Source: JBMNCQ01 sp049366715 (GTDB taxonomy: Bacteria > Bacillota > Peptococcia > Peptococcales > BICA1-8). Taken from it: DNA of 26,004 bases. The position numbers and the translations under genes are program-made. Each line of letters starts with the position of its first letter. The stretch's first letter is position 1. The stretch lies in NCBI GenBank assembly GCA_049366715.1, contig JBMNCQ010000003.1, forward strand, positions 1 through 26,004. Direction: 5' to 3'. This document shows positions 14,940 to 22,606 of the stretch, piece after piece. The notes under the pieces were generated by a model that was given only the letters and a program-made list of their open reading frames with translations, did no database searches and had not been told where the DNA came from.

Positions 14940-16805
14940 GTGAACGCCAAATTTACTGAAATCGAACACATTATTACTAAGCAGTATCGTGCCGAACAAG
15001 ATTTTTTAAAAGAATACCGGCAAAAGGAATATGACTTTCAGAATCCCTATATACGGCTGAATCCATATCTGATTGCCCCCTTAACTGCTTTAGTCATGTT
15101 TAAAACTGCAGAGCCGGCAGCAGTAAGGATTACTGTAAGAGGGAAAGAAGAGGCCGGGAACATCAGTTTTGCATTTCCAAAAGCAACAGAGCATATGCTC
15201 CCGATCTATGGTTTGTATGCGGACTGTGCCAATGAAGTTGAATTAACACTGGCAGATGGCGAAAAGAGCGTTTTGACGATTCAGACAGAGAAGATCCCGG
15301 ATAAAGTAAAGCTGCCGACAAAGCTGAAAACTACTGTGGAATATTTTGAGGATAATATGATGTTTGTTACGCCGACCTCTCCGGCTATGTCTGCTGCTTA
15401 TGACTATAAAGGGGATGTCCGCTGGTACAGTATCTTAAACCATGCTTTTGATTTGAAACGGGTTAAAAACGGGCGGTTATTAATCGGCACCGACCGTTTG
15501 CTTATGCCGCCCTATCATACGACAGGTCTTTATGAAATGGGGATGATCGGTAAAATCTATAAAGAATATCGTTTGCCGGGCGGGTATCATCACGATCAAT
15601 TTGAGATGGAAGATGGAAATCTGCTGATTTTGACTCAGGAGCCTTCCCGGGGTACTGTAGAAGACATGTGTGTATTGATAGACCGTAAGACGGGTGAAAT
15701 TCTGAAAACATGGGATTACCAGAAAGTATTACCGCAGGATGTAGGCGGCTCCGGTAGTCAGGACAGCCATGACTGGTTTCATAATAATGCTGTATGGTAT
15801 GATAAGAAAACCGACAGCTTAACTTTCTCCGGCCGCCATCAAGATGCCATTATTAATCTGGATTATGAAACAGGTGAATTAAATTGGATTATCGGTGACC
15901 CGGAAGGCTGGCCGCAGGAATTAGCAGCTAAATATTTCTTCACTCCGACAGGTAAGGGCGACTTCGATTGGCAGTATGAGCAGCATGCCTGTGTAGTTTT
16001 GCCGGATGGCGATGTCATGTGTTTTGATAACGGCCACTGGCGGGCTAAAATCAAAGAAAAATATCTACCTGCCAAGGATAATTTCTCCCGGGGAGTAAGA
16101 TACCGGATTGATCCGGAGAAAATGGAAATAGAACAGGTGTGGCAGTATGGTAAGGAAAGAGGCGCAGAATTTTTTTCCACATATATAAGCAATGTGGAAT
16201 ATTACGGTGAAGGCCACTATTTGGTGCATTCCGGCGGCGTAGGTTCATTTAATGGAGAAGTATGTAACACACCGCCTGTACGGTACAGAGGCAAAGATGA
16301 AGAAAATGTCGTATTCCGTTCAGTGACGGTGGAAATCAAAGATGATCTGGTCATGTATGAAATGGAACTGCCGGCCAATTACTATCGTGCTGAAAAGTTA
16401 AAGTTATATTGTCCGGAAGATGTATTTACTTTAGGCAAAGGCCAAATACTGGGAACATTAGGGATTACCGAAGAGTTTACAACTATTCCCCCCGCAGAAG
16501 AAGGCGGTATGATTCCCGAAAAATACAATGTAAAAATTGGTCTGGAAGAAGACAGAATTGTATTTAAAGCAGCCTTTGAAAAAGGCCAGATGGTTCTTTT
16601 GCAGTTAGAAGGCGCTGCCACCCATAGTTACTTTATTCCCACAACAAAACGTCCGTTTTTAGCTATGTGTGTCGGTACATTCCTGGATAGTGATGAGCGG
16701 GCAGTAGAATTTCCCATTAGCAGGGAAGGGCTGTCCGGTGAGTTTAAAGTGTCCTTAATTGTTGATGATAAGAAGTATGAGACCGGAATAACTATGAGCA
16801 TCTAA
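14940..16805 (+). CDS. assT: Arylsulfate sulfotransferase (AssT family), no export signal
   Basis: The protein is 621 residues from GTG 14940 behind AAAGGGGAG. The N-terminal 40 residues are charged with no signal peptide. About residues 40-135 form the beta-sandwich N-domain, and residues 140-500 the six-bladed propeller with YHHDQFEMEDGNLLILT (His217/218), DSHDWFHNN, EQHACVVLPDGDVMCFDNG and HYLVHSGG. His349, Arg368 and His430 have nearly the spacing of His356, Arg374 and His436 in E. coli AssT, where the last carries the sulfo group. The enzyme transfers sulfate from one phenolic sulfate ester to another phenol without PAPS. E. coli AssT is periplasmic and needs a disulfide; this one is probably cytoplasmic, so the co-transcribed permease may bring in its substrates. 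Residue matching is by eye. Confidence 0.9.
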   Translation: MNAKFTEIEHIITKQYRAEQDFLKEYRQKEYDFQNPYIRLNPYLIAPLTALVMFKTAEPAAVRITVRGKEEAGNISFAFPKATEHMLPIYGLYADCANEVELTLADGEKSVLTIQTEKIPDKVKLPTKLKTTVEYFEDNMMFVTPTSPAMSAAYDYKGDVRWYSILNHAFDLKRVKNGRLLIGTDRLLMPPYHTTGLYEMGMIGKIYKEYRLPGGYHHDQFEMEDGNLLILTQEPSRGTVEDMCVLIDRKTGEILKTWDYQKVLPQDVGGSGSQDSHDWFHNNAVWYDKKTDSLTFSGRHQDAIINLDYETGELNWIIGDPEGWPQELAAKYFFTPTGKGDFDWQYEQHACVVLPDGDVMCFDNGHWRAKIKEKYLPAKDNFSRGVRYRIDPEKMEIEQVWQYGKERGAEFFSTYISNVEYYGEGHYLVHSGGVGSFNGEVCNTPPVRYRGKDEENVVFRSVTVEIKDDLVMYEMELPANYYRAEKLKLYCPEDVFTLGKGQILGTLGITEEFTTIPPAEEGGMIPEKYNVKIGLEEDRIVFKAAFEKGQMVLLQLEGAATHSYFIPTTKRPFLAMCVGTFLDSDERAVEFPISREGLSGEFKVSLIVDDKKYETGITMSI

Positions 16806-16826
16806 CGGCTGTTCAAGATAAAATAG

Positions 16827-16861
16827 AAAAGCACTAAGGGTAAGCAGACTTAGTGCTTTTT
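16827..16861 (+). terminator. Rho-independent terminator after assT
   Basis: AAAAGCACTAAG (16827-16838) pairs perfectly over 12 bp with CTTAGTGCTTTT (16849-16860) around a 10-nt loop, followed by one further T. It ends the permease-sulfotransferase operon. Confidence 0.88.
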
Positions 16862-16985
16862 CATAAAAAATATTATTTAAAGACAGAAATTAATAAGAAT
16901 TATGGTAGTCTATGTTATAAAACCTTTTTGCTGGAATGTGCTAAAATTATTGTGAAATTCATTAAGGTAAGTGGAGGAAATCGGC

Positions 16986-17903
16986 ATGGCACAATATGAT
17001 GTAGTGATCATTGGTGCAGGACCGGCCGGGATGACAGCGGCTATTTATGCGGCCAGGGCAAATTTACTGGTGCTGCTCTTAGATAAACTTGCACCGGGGG
17101 GACAAATTATTAATACCTTTGAAATTCAGAACTATACGGGGATGGGAATAATTAATGGTGCAGACCTGGCAATTAAAATGTTCGAGCATACCCAGAGATT
17201 AGAAGTTGCCTTTGATTATGGAACAGTTGAAGCAATCCGGACAGCAGGGAATTTAAAAGAAGTAATTTGTCAGGAAGGCCAGGTATATGAGACGAAGGCA
17301 GTCATTATTGCAACCGGCACTAAGCCCAGACTGCTGGGCGTGCCTGGGGAAGAGAAATTTGCAGGAACCAGTATTAGCTGGTGTGCAATATGTGACGGGG
17401 CTCATTACCGGGATAAAAAAGTTATTGTGATCGGCGGAGGCAACTCCGCTGTTGAAGAAGCGATTTATTTAGCCGGTTTGGCAGCAGAGGTAACGATTGT
17501 AACTTTGTTTAACTTAACTGCCGACCCTGTGGCTTGCAATAAATTGAGGGCACTGAATAATGTTAAAATTTATGAGTATTATGATATCTTAGCCTTTTTG
17601 GGCGAAGAAAAATTTGCCGGATTAAAGGCAAAATCCACTAAAAGCGGAGAAGAAATAACTGTGCCGGCAGATGGTGCTTTTGAATATATCGGCCTGCAGC
17701 CTACTGCCGATGCCTTTAAAAATTTAGGAATTTTGAATGATTATGGCTATATTGAAACAGATTCTTATATGGCAACAAAGGCGGCCGGAATTTATGGTGC
17801 GGGGGATATCAATAATAAGCATTTAAGGCAGGTAATTACTGCCTGCAGTGACGGTGCGATAGCCGCCCAGTCGGCAGCGAAATATCTGGAAGGAATAAAA
17901 TGA
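16986..17903 (+). CDS. trxB: Thioredoxin reductase-like flavoprotein without the NADPH HRRxxxR motif
   Basis: The protein is 305 residues from ATG 16986, with GGAGG at 16973-16977; an in-frame GTG at 16971 overlaps that site. The FAD motif VVIIGAGPAGMTAAIYAARA lies near the N-terminus and GIYGAGDINNKHLRQV near the C-terminus. The redox-active cysteines are Cys133 and Cys136 in WCAICDG. The second nucleotide fold keeps GGGNSAVEEA. Where NADPH-dependent enzymes have HRRxxxR, this protein has TLFNLTADPVACNKL, with no paired arginines. It therefore probably uses another donor, such as ferredoxin (as clostridial FFTR enzymes do) or NADH. A thioredoxin gene follows 21 bp downstream. Confidence 0.9.
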   Translation: MAQYDVVIIGAGPAGMTAAIYAARANLLVLLLDKLAPGGQIINTFEIQNYTGMGIINGADLAIKMFEHTQRLEVAFDYGTVEAIRTAGNLKEVICQEGQVYETKAVIIATGTKPRLLGVPGEEKFAGTSISWCAICDGAHYRDKKVIVIGGGNSAVEEAIYLAGLAAEVTIVTLFNLTADPVACNKLRALNNVKIYEYYDILAFLGEEKFAGLKAKSTKSGEEITVPADGAFEYIGLQPTADAFKNLGILNDYGYIETDSYMATKAAGIYGAGDINNKHLRQVITACSDGAIAAQSAAKYLEGIK

Positions 17904-17924
17904 ATTAAAGGGGAGATCAGCAAA

Positions 17925-18233
17925 ATGGCAGTTATCGAAGTTCAGGGGGAAGAGCTAGATCAATTTCTTGCCAAGGGTAAAGTATTGGTTGATTTTTATT
18001 CAACTACTTGCGGCCCCTGTAAAATGTTGGGGTTTGTATTAAATGAAGTTGCCCGGGAAGTTGACGATGTAGCAATTATCAAGCTTGATTTTGATTTAAA
18101 TAAAGAAATTGTCGAAAAATATCAGGTAGTAGGATATCCGACCATGATACTTTTTGATAATGGACAAGAGAGCGCGCGGATGAAAGGCTTGCAGCAAAAA
18201 CCGGCTATTTTAAAAATGCTTAAAGGGGCATAG
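17925..18233 (+). CDS. trxA: Thioredoxin with TCGPC active site
   Basis: This 102-residue thioredoxin fold starts at ATG 17925 behind AAAGGGGAG. The active site is CGPC (Cys29, Cys32), but the tryptophan normally before it is Thr28. The cis-proline is Pro72 in GYPTMILF. It is the dedicated partner of the reductase just upstream, and the pair forms a two-gene operon. Loss of the tryptophan suggests a changed partner surface, which fits the altered reductase. The last codons and the stop lie inside the 60-bp palindrome that ends the operon. The cell targets are not known. Confidence 0.92.
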   Translation: MAVIEVQGEELDQFLAKGKVLVDFYSTTCGPCKMLGFVLNEVAREVDDVAIIKLDFDLNKEIVEKYQVVGYPTMILFDNGQESARMKGLQQKPAILKMLKGA

Positions 18234-18287
18234 CATAGTAATAGCAAAGCCAGGGTATACCCTGGCTTTGCTATTACTATGCTATGC
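18228..18287 (+). terminator. 60-bp perfect palindrome / terminator overlapping the trxA stop
   Basis: The 30 bases 18228-18257 are the exact reverse complement of 18258-18287, with GTATAC at the centre and no spacer. The stop codon of trxA (18231-18233) is inside the left arm. TTTTATTTT follows a few bases later. As RNA it folds to a stem of about 28 bp, far longer than other terminators in the window. It most likely ends the trxB-trxA transcript. Confidence 0.85.
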
Positions 18288-18371
18288 TGCTTTTATTTTC
18301 TGTTCAAATGCGGATGTTAATGCCCGGGGCAGAGCGAAAAGGAATATTGTTATTTCTCAATTAAAGGATGG

Positions 18372-18396
18372 TATAATATGGTATAACCCCTATAAT
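18372..18396 (+). promoter_or_regulatory. Clustered -10-like boxes upstream of the AlaX-like gene
   Basis: Within 25 bp are TATAAT (18372-18377), TATAAC (18382-18387) and TATAAT (18391-18396). A TTGTTA at 18347-18352 lies 19 bp before the first box. They probably hold the promoter of the gene at 18511. A CCGGAA/TTCCGG hairpin follows in the leader at 18425-18441. Confidence 0.35.
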
Positions 18397-18510
18397 GAAG
18401 CGGATAAATAAATATTATTATTGTCCGGAAACGGGTTCCGGCCTTTCGTGCCTGGCGGTTACCCTATTATGGAAGTGATTTTTTATTAGTAAAAATAGGA
18501 GTGGTATAAA

Positions 18511-19158
18511 ATGCCGGTAAAAAAAGTTTTTTGGGAAGACCCTTATCTAACTGACTTAACTGCAAAGGTGACAGGTGCAACAGGAGACCTTATTACTCTG
18601 GACAGGACAATTGCCTATGCCTTTTCCGGGGGACAGAGCTCTGACGAAGGCACGATCGGCGGCTTCCCTATTTTGTGCGCGGAGCTCCGGGACAAGGAGA
18701 TTTATTACACTCTTGAAAGTAACCATGATCTGTTAAAAGGCCGGGAAGTACAGATCAAAATAGACTGGGCGAAAAGATACCGGCTGATGAAACTCCATTT
18801 TGCCGCGGAGTTAATTTTAGAGCTGGTTAATCAGAACTATGGCAACCCGGAAAAATTGGGGGCCAATATTACGGATACGAAAGCCAGGCTGGATTTTGTC
18901 CGGGAGGGGAATATATCTGAAACCTTTGATTTGCTCAATCAACAGGTGCAGGCAATAATCGAAAGGGATCAGGAGATAATAAGCGGTTTTAGCGACAGGG
19001 ATAATGAAATCCGTTTCTGGGAAATAAAAGGCTTCGCAAAAGTACCCTGCTGCGGAACTCATTTGAAAAGGACAGGGGAGATCGGAAATATAAAGCTCAA
19101 GAGAAACAATAGAGGAAACGGGCAGGAGAGAATAGAAATCACCCTTACTGACCTCTAA
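18511..19158 (+). CDS. AlaX-like alanyl-tRNA editing domain protein
   Basis: This 215-residue stand-alone protein resembles the editing (second-additional) domain of alanyl/threonyl-tRNA synthetases. AYAFSGGQSSDEGTIG near the N-terminus corresponds to the FYPEGGGQPxDxG motif, modified. The zinc motif HxxxH appears as H96-FAA-E100, so Glu replaces the second histidine. The C-terminal CxxxH is intact as Cys180-C-G-T-His184. AlaX proteins remove serine or glycine from mischarged tRNA-Ala. The changed ligand and altered N-terminal motif make substrate and activity uncertain. The ATG at 18511 has GGAGTGG about 7 nt upstream. It is transcribed alone. Confidence 0.82.
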   Translation: MPVKKVFWEDPYLTDLTAKVTGATGDLITLDRTIAYAFSGGQSSDEGTIGGFPILCAELRDKEIYYTLESNHDLLKGREVQIKIDWAKRYRLMKLHFAAELILELVNQNYGNPEKLGANITDTKARLDFVREGNISETFDLLNQQVQAIIERDQEIISGFSDRDNEIRFWEIKGFAKVPCCGTHLKRTGEIGNIKLKRNNRGNGQERIEITLTDL

Positions 19159-19251
19159 AAGAAGGGGAAAAATATTTTTACTAGAAATGTATAGATAATT
19201 ACAGTAAGTCGGAAAGGCGGTCCCCCGCTGTTTTAAAATGGATTAGAAGAG

Positions 19252-19316
19252 GCATTATTGAAACAATGTATTATAGGGTGCATTGTTTCAATAATGCACC
19301 CTATAATACATTGTTT
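19252..19316. repeat. Two overlapping, mutually exclusive inverted repeats between convergent genes
   Basis: GCATTATTGAAACAATG (19252-19268) is the exact reverse complement of 19281-19297, with a 12-nt spacer. In addition 19261-19284 is the exact reverse complement of 19293-19316 (24 bp, 8-nt loop). The two stems share bases and cannot form together. The position between the 3' ends of the AlaX-like gene and the oppositely oriented SatD gene fits a bidirectional terminator, though the order A-B-A'-B' is unusual. Confidence 0.85.
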
Positions 19317-19348
19317 TGGTGAAAATCTTAAAATCACCATAATACATA

Positions 19349-19993
19349 TTAAAGATGTTCTCCATGGTGATATTTTCTTTTTAAAAAATCAATGATTTGC
19401 TGCTGAGAACTTTTAATCTGGTCATAAAAGGCATTGGTAAGCGTTTTGCTTATTGTACTTTGCTCTACCGCAAGCTGCTCTGCTACTTTATATTGTGAGT
19501 GATATTGCTCATATAAACCGACGATCAGATCTTGACGTTTCGTACGGGATTTTTCAGTTGTTTCAATAAAATAGAGCAGAGAATTGATTAATTCGTCTTC
19601 CGGTGAATTAGAGCAAAAACAAATTGACGGTTTGTGGGACTTGGCTTTTTCAACCATTTTTCTGGCGTGGTGATACGCAGGTCCGTCTGCACCTATTGAG
19701 AGGGATTTATTAATATTTGTAGATATACCGCCGACCCCAATACCAAACACTAAATTGACGGGTTTCATCTTTTGTTTTATGAGGTTTATAATCTCGAAGC
19801 TTAAGTAGGGTTTTGTAATTAACCCTTGAAATTCATCACCTAAGGTAATTGTAAAATTAGAAGCTAAAATATCTGCATAAGCTTTATTTAGTTCAGCCAG
19901 AGTATTTTCAAATTTAAGTTGTACTTCATTTCTATTTTGAAGTTTTCTGGATTTAACGATATCCCCGATGAGAGCGCAGTAAATTTGTCCCAT
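19349..19993 (-). CDS. SatD family protein
   Basis: The protein is 214 residues from the ATG at 19993, with AAGGTGG just upstream; an in-frame GTG nine bases earlier has no ribosome-binding site. SatD-type motifs are ALIGDIVKSR near the N-terminus, ITLGDEFQGL, FGIGVGGISTNIN and IGADGPAYHHARKM. The C-terminal part has a helix-turn-helix-like segment (YKVAEQLAVEQSTISKTL). The GD and GDEFQG motifs recall nucleotide-binding folds related to cyclases, but the biochemical role is unknown; the name comes from a streptococcal secretion and acid-tolerance locus. It is divergent from the DUF3307 membrane protein at 20124, with which SatD genes are often paired, suggesting a joint function. Confidence 0.85.
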   Translation of the reverse strand: MGQIYCALIGDIVKSRKLQNRNEVQLKFENTLAELNKAYADILASNFTITLGDEFQGLITKPYLSFEIINLIKQKMKPVNLVFGIGVGGISTNINKSLSIGADGPAYHHARKMVEKAKSHKPSICFCSNSPEDELINSLLYFIETTEKSRTKRQDLIVGLYEQYHSQYKVAEQLAVEQSTISKTLTNAFYDQIKSSQQQIIDFLKRKYHHGEHL

Positions 19994-20123
19994 AATATCC
20001 ACCTTATTGTTGCTTTTTAAACAATTATATCATTTTTTATAAAAAAATCGAAAATAACTTGGATCGCAGGTTTTTAGCCATAAAACCCAGCTTGTAGGAA
20101 TTATACTAATGAGTGAGGTTACT

Positions 20124-20909
20124 ATGAAAGACACCATTCTTATACTCTTATTTGCCCACCTGTTAACGGACTTTGTTTTTCAAAATGATAAAATGGTGCA
20201 GCAAAAAAACAGTAAAGTGACGAAAGAAAAACTGGCGGCAATTTATTTACATTCGTTAATTTTTTTGCTAACGGCTTTTGTTTTAATGTATTTAACCGCC
20301 GATTGTTTTACGGACTTTATGGTCTTAGGTTTAGTTTTACTGGCCTTATCCCATTTTGCTATTGACCTGGTTAAAGCGAATTTAAAGGATAAATGTTCAG
20401 ATTTAATGCTTTTCATTGTTGATCAGATTTCCCACATTGTACTAATTATTCTTTATGTCAATTTATTTTATGACAGCAATGTGTTTATTGCTAATCTGGA
20501 ATTATTTCTAAACGGCCTTTTGGGAAATAAAGTGGTTTTTAAATTTAATTTATATCAAAAAATTATTATTATTGCCTGTATGCTGATTTCGGCGACCTCA
20601 GTCAGTAATATTTTAATAAGATTTTCTTTAAAGTCTATCCGGTTAAAGCTAGTGGCGAATATAGACAGTAATGAAAACGAAGTAGTTAAGATCGGAAGAT
20701 ATATCGGCAGTTTTGAGAGGATTTTAACGATCTTGTCGATGATGATTGGTGAATATAATATTTTAATCGCTCTTTATGGTTCCAAAACAGCAATAAGATT
20801 TGCCGAGTATAAAGAAAATACTGATTTTGCCCAGTACTATATCCTTGGTACGCTGATAAGTGTGTTACTGGGGGTTGTATTAGGGATAATGGCTAAAACA
20901 ATCCTCTGA
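20124..20909 (+). CDS. DUF3307-type integral membrane protein
   Basis: This 261-residue protein has about six to seven hydrophobic segments. The ATG at 20124 with GAGGT 4-5 nt upstream is preferred; an in-frame ATG at 20109 is possible and would add five residues. Conserved features of the family are LLFAHLLTDFVFQ at the N-terminus, LSHFAIDLVKANL and the DQISHI segment, with polar His, Asp and Gln residues within membrane helices. The C-terminal half (KIGRYIGSFERILTI) is the extended form of the family. The function is unknown. It is divergently arranged with the SatD gene across about 130 bp, so the two probably share a control region. Confidence 0.82.
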   Translation: MKDTILILLFAHLLTDFVFQNDKMVQQKNSKVTKEKLAAIYLHSLIFLLTAFVLMYLTADCFTDFMVLGLVLLALSHFAIDLVKANLKDKCSDLMLFIVDQISHIVLIILYVNLFYDSNVFIANLELFLNGLLGNKVVFKFNLYQKIIIIACMLISATSVSNILIRFSLKSIRLKLVANIDSNENEVVKIGRYIGSFERILTILSMMIGEYNILIALYGSKTAIRFAEYKENTDFAQYYILGTLISVLLGVVLGIMAKTIL

Positions 20910-20949
20910 ATTATGTATACAGAGTCCCGTCTCCCCCGTTAAGTTTATA

Positions 20950-20993
20950 AAAAGCCCTTGCATGTTACCGGAAAGTAATCTGTAAGGGCTTTT
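20950..20993 (+). terminator. Rho-independent terminator after the DUF3307 gene
   Basis: AAAAGCCCTT (20950-20959) pairs with AAGGGCTTTT (20984-20993), with an inner TTAC/GTAA helix separated by a symmetric internal loop. The T-rich tail continues into the next hairpin. Confidence 0.85.
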
Positions 20994-21035
20994 ATTTTTG
21001 ACTCCTGCCGGGATTGGCAGGAGTCAAAAATAAAA
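20990..21035 (+). terminator. Second, overlapping 20-bp hairpin
   Basis: The 20 bases 20990-21009 are the exact reverse complement of 21016-21035 around a 6-nt loop. The left arm begins with the T-tract of the preceding terminator, so the two hairpins compete for the same bases. It is likely a backup or bidirectional terminator isolating the protease gene. Confidence 0.82.
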
Positions 21036-21163
21036 TTTTCACCCTGACATATTACCGACATTTTAAACTGCTAAGATAAAAAACAGCAAGAGATACCAGG
21101 CGGGGCAGGAAGAAAGCGGGCAGCACTCCGGCGGAAAAGAAAATATAACGAGGAGGCATAAGC

Positions 21164-22384
21164 ATGGAAGAATATGAAATCGTCACCATTGATGACCAGC
21201 AGGAAGAGCATTACGTGGAAGAATATATCAGTGCCAAGGAGCATAAAGGCAAGCTCCGGAAAACTGCCGTGATGTCCTTTATGGCAGCTATCATCCTCAT
21301 GATAGGCTTTGGATTCGGTATATACACTTCAGGCTTTTTTAGTGATGACAATAAAGTCGCCGCGAATTTTACGACCCAGCAGGTAAGTCTGGAAACTTCC
21401 GGTTCGAGTCAGGCCGAGCAGTTAACGGAGCAGAATTCTATCACGAAAATTGTAGAAAAAAGAGGACCTGCCGTTGTGACAATCGAAACGGAGTCACAGC
21501 AGACCTGGTCCGGAAATGATTTCTACAGCAGGCTTTTCAGAGCTGAGGACCTTCCTCAGCAAAGGATAGAGGGGCTGGGGTCGGGATTTATTATCTCTTC
21601 CGACGGCTATCTGTTAACGAATTATCATGTGATCGAAGGTGCGGAAACCATTAAGGTCCGGCTAATGGAGCCGGCTGATACTTATGATGCTGAAATTATC
21701 GGGACCGATGAAAAACTGGATCTGGCAATACTAAAGATCGCTGCCGATAAGGAATTGCCCGTGATACCTTTAGGCAACTCCGATAATATCTCTGCCGGGG
21801 ATTGGGCTATAGCCATTGGTAATCCCTATGGCTTGGATCATACTGTTACCATGGGGGTGATCAGTGCGAAGGAAAGACCGCTGACTGTTGACGGCAATAA
21901 TTTTGAAAGTTTGCTCCAGACCGATGCTTCTATTAATCCGGGTAATAGCGGAGGACCTTTGCTTAATTTAGCCGGTGAAGTAATCGGCATAAATACGGCT
22001 ATTAATGCCGAAGGGCAGGGATTGGGTTTTGCGATTCCCATTAATACCGTACAGGAGGTCTTGCAGGATTTGCTGACAAAAGGTAAGGTTTCCCGTCCCT
22101 GGTTAGGTGTATCTTTACTGGATCTGACACCTCAGCTGGCTGATTATTTAAGAACCCGGTATAAAGATGGGGTTGTTATTGCGGATGTTAGCAGCGGCGG
22201 CCCGGCAGAAAAGGCCGGTCTGCAGCAGGGTGATATTATTCTGGAAATAAATAATCAAAAAATAACCGCCAGCAATGAAGTAGTCGATATTATCGACAGC
22301 CTGGAAATAGGTGCGAAGGTGGAGATCTCCGCAGCACGGGATAATTCCGTTAAAAATTTCAGCATAGTAATTGCCGAAAGATAA
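21164..22384 (+). CDS. htrA: Membrane-anchored HtrA-type serine protease (S1C) with one PDZ domain
   Basis: This 406-residue protein starts at ATG 21164 behind GAGGAGG. An acidic cytoplasmic tail of about 34 residues is followed by one membrane helix (about 35-57), so the protease faces outward. The catalytic triad is His155 (NYHVIEG), Asp186 (LDLAILK) and Ser262 (NPGNSGGPLL). A single PDZ domain covers about residues 305-400 (PWLGVSL to the C-terminus). HtrA proteins degrade or refold damaged exported proteins under stress. The gene stands alone between terminators. Everything expected of an active enzyme is present. Confidence 0.95.
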   Translation: MEEYEIVTIDDQQEEHYVEEYISAKEHKGKLRKTAVMSFMAAIILMIGFGFGIYTSGFFSDDNKVAANFTTQQVSLETSGSSQAEQLTEQNSITKIVEKRGPAVVTIETESQQTWSGNDFYSRLFRAEDLPQQRIEGLGSGFIISSDGYLLTNYHVIEGAETIKVRLMEPADTYDAEIIGTDEKLDLAILKIAADKELPVIPLGNSDNISAGDWAIAIGNPYGLDHTVTMGVISAKERPLTVDGNNFESLLQTDASINPGNSGGPLLNLAGEVIGINTAINAEGQGLGFAIPINTVQEVLQDLLTKGKVSRPWLGVSLLDLTPQLADYLRTRYKDGVVIADVSSGGPAEKAGLQQGDIILEINNQKITASNEVVDIIDSLEIGAKVEISAARDNSVKNFSIVIAER

Positions 22385-22415
22385 GTTAGAGGCTGCAAGA
22401 TAATAGACCAAGAAG

Positions 22416-22444
22416 AGCAGCATCTAAAAGGGTGCTGCTTTTTA
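22416..22444 (+). terminator. Rho-independent terminator after htrA
   Basis: AGCAGCA (22416-22422) pairs with TGCTGCT (22433-22439) and is followed by TTTT. It is short but GC-rich. Confidence 0.75.
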
Positions 22445-22606
22445 CAAACTGATTCACTAGCTATCTCCAAAAAAAATATTGCATTTTAAATTCTGGAAAA
22501 CAAATATACTTCGGTATATAATCTTTAAGAGGGGAAATTATAAAAAAGTTATGCCTTAATATAATGTGTGAGCAGAAAAAAGCTTTCTAGAACTTGGGGA
22601 GGCGTT

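Noticed and set aside
18425..18520. 5S rRNA-like string TGCCTGGCGG
   Set aside because: Only this short string matches; none of the remaining 5S sequence or its structure follows.
22148..22470. Two minus-strand open frames over the end of htrA
   Set aside because: They are antisense to the conserved PDZ domain and cross the terminator; no independent coding evidence.
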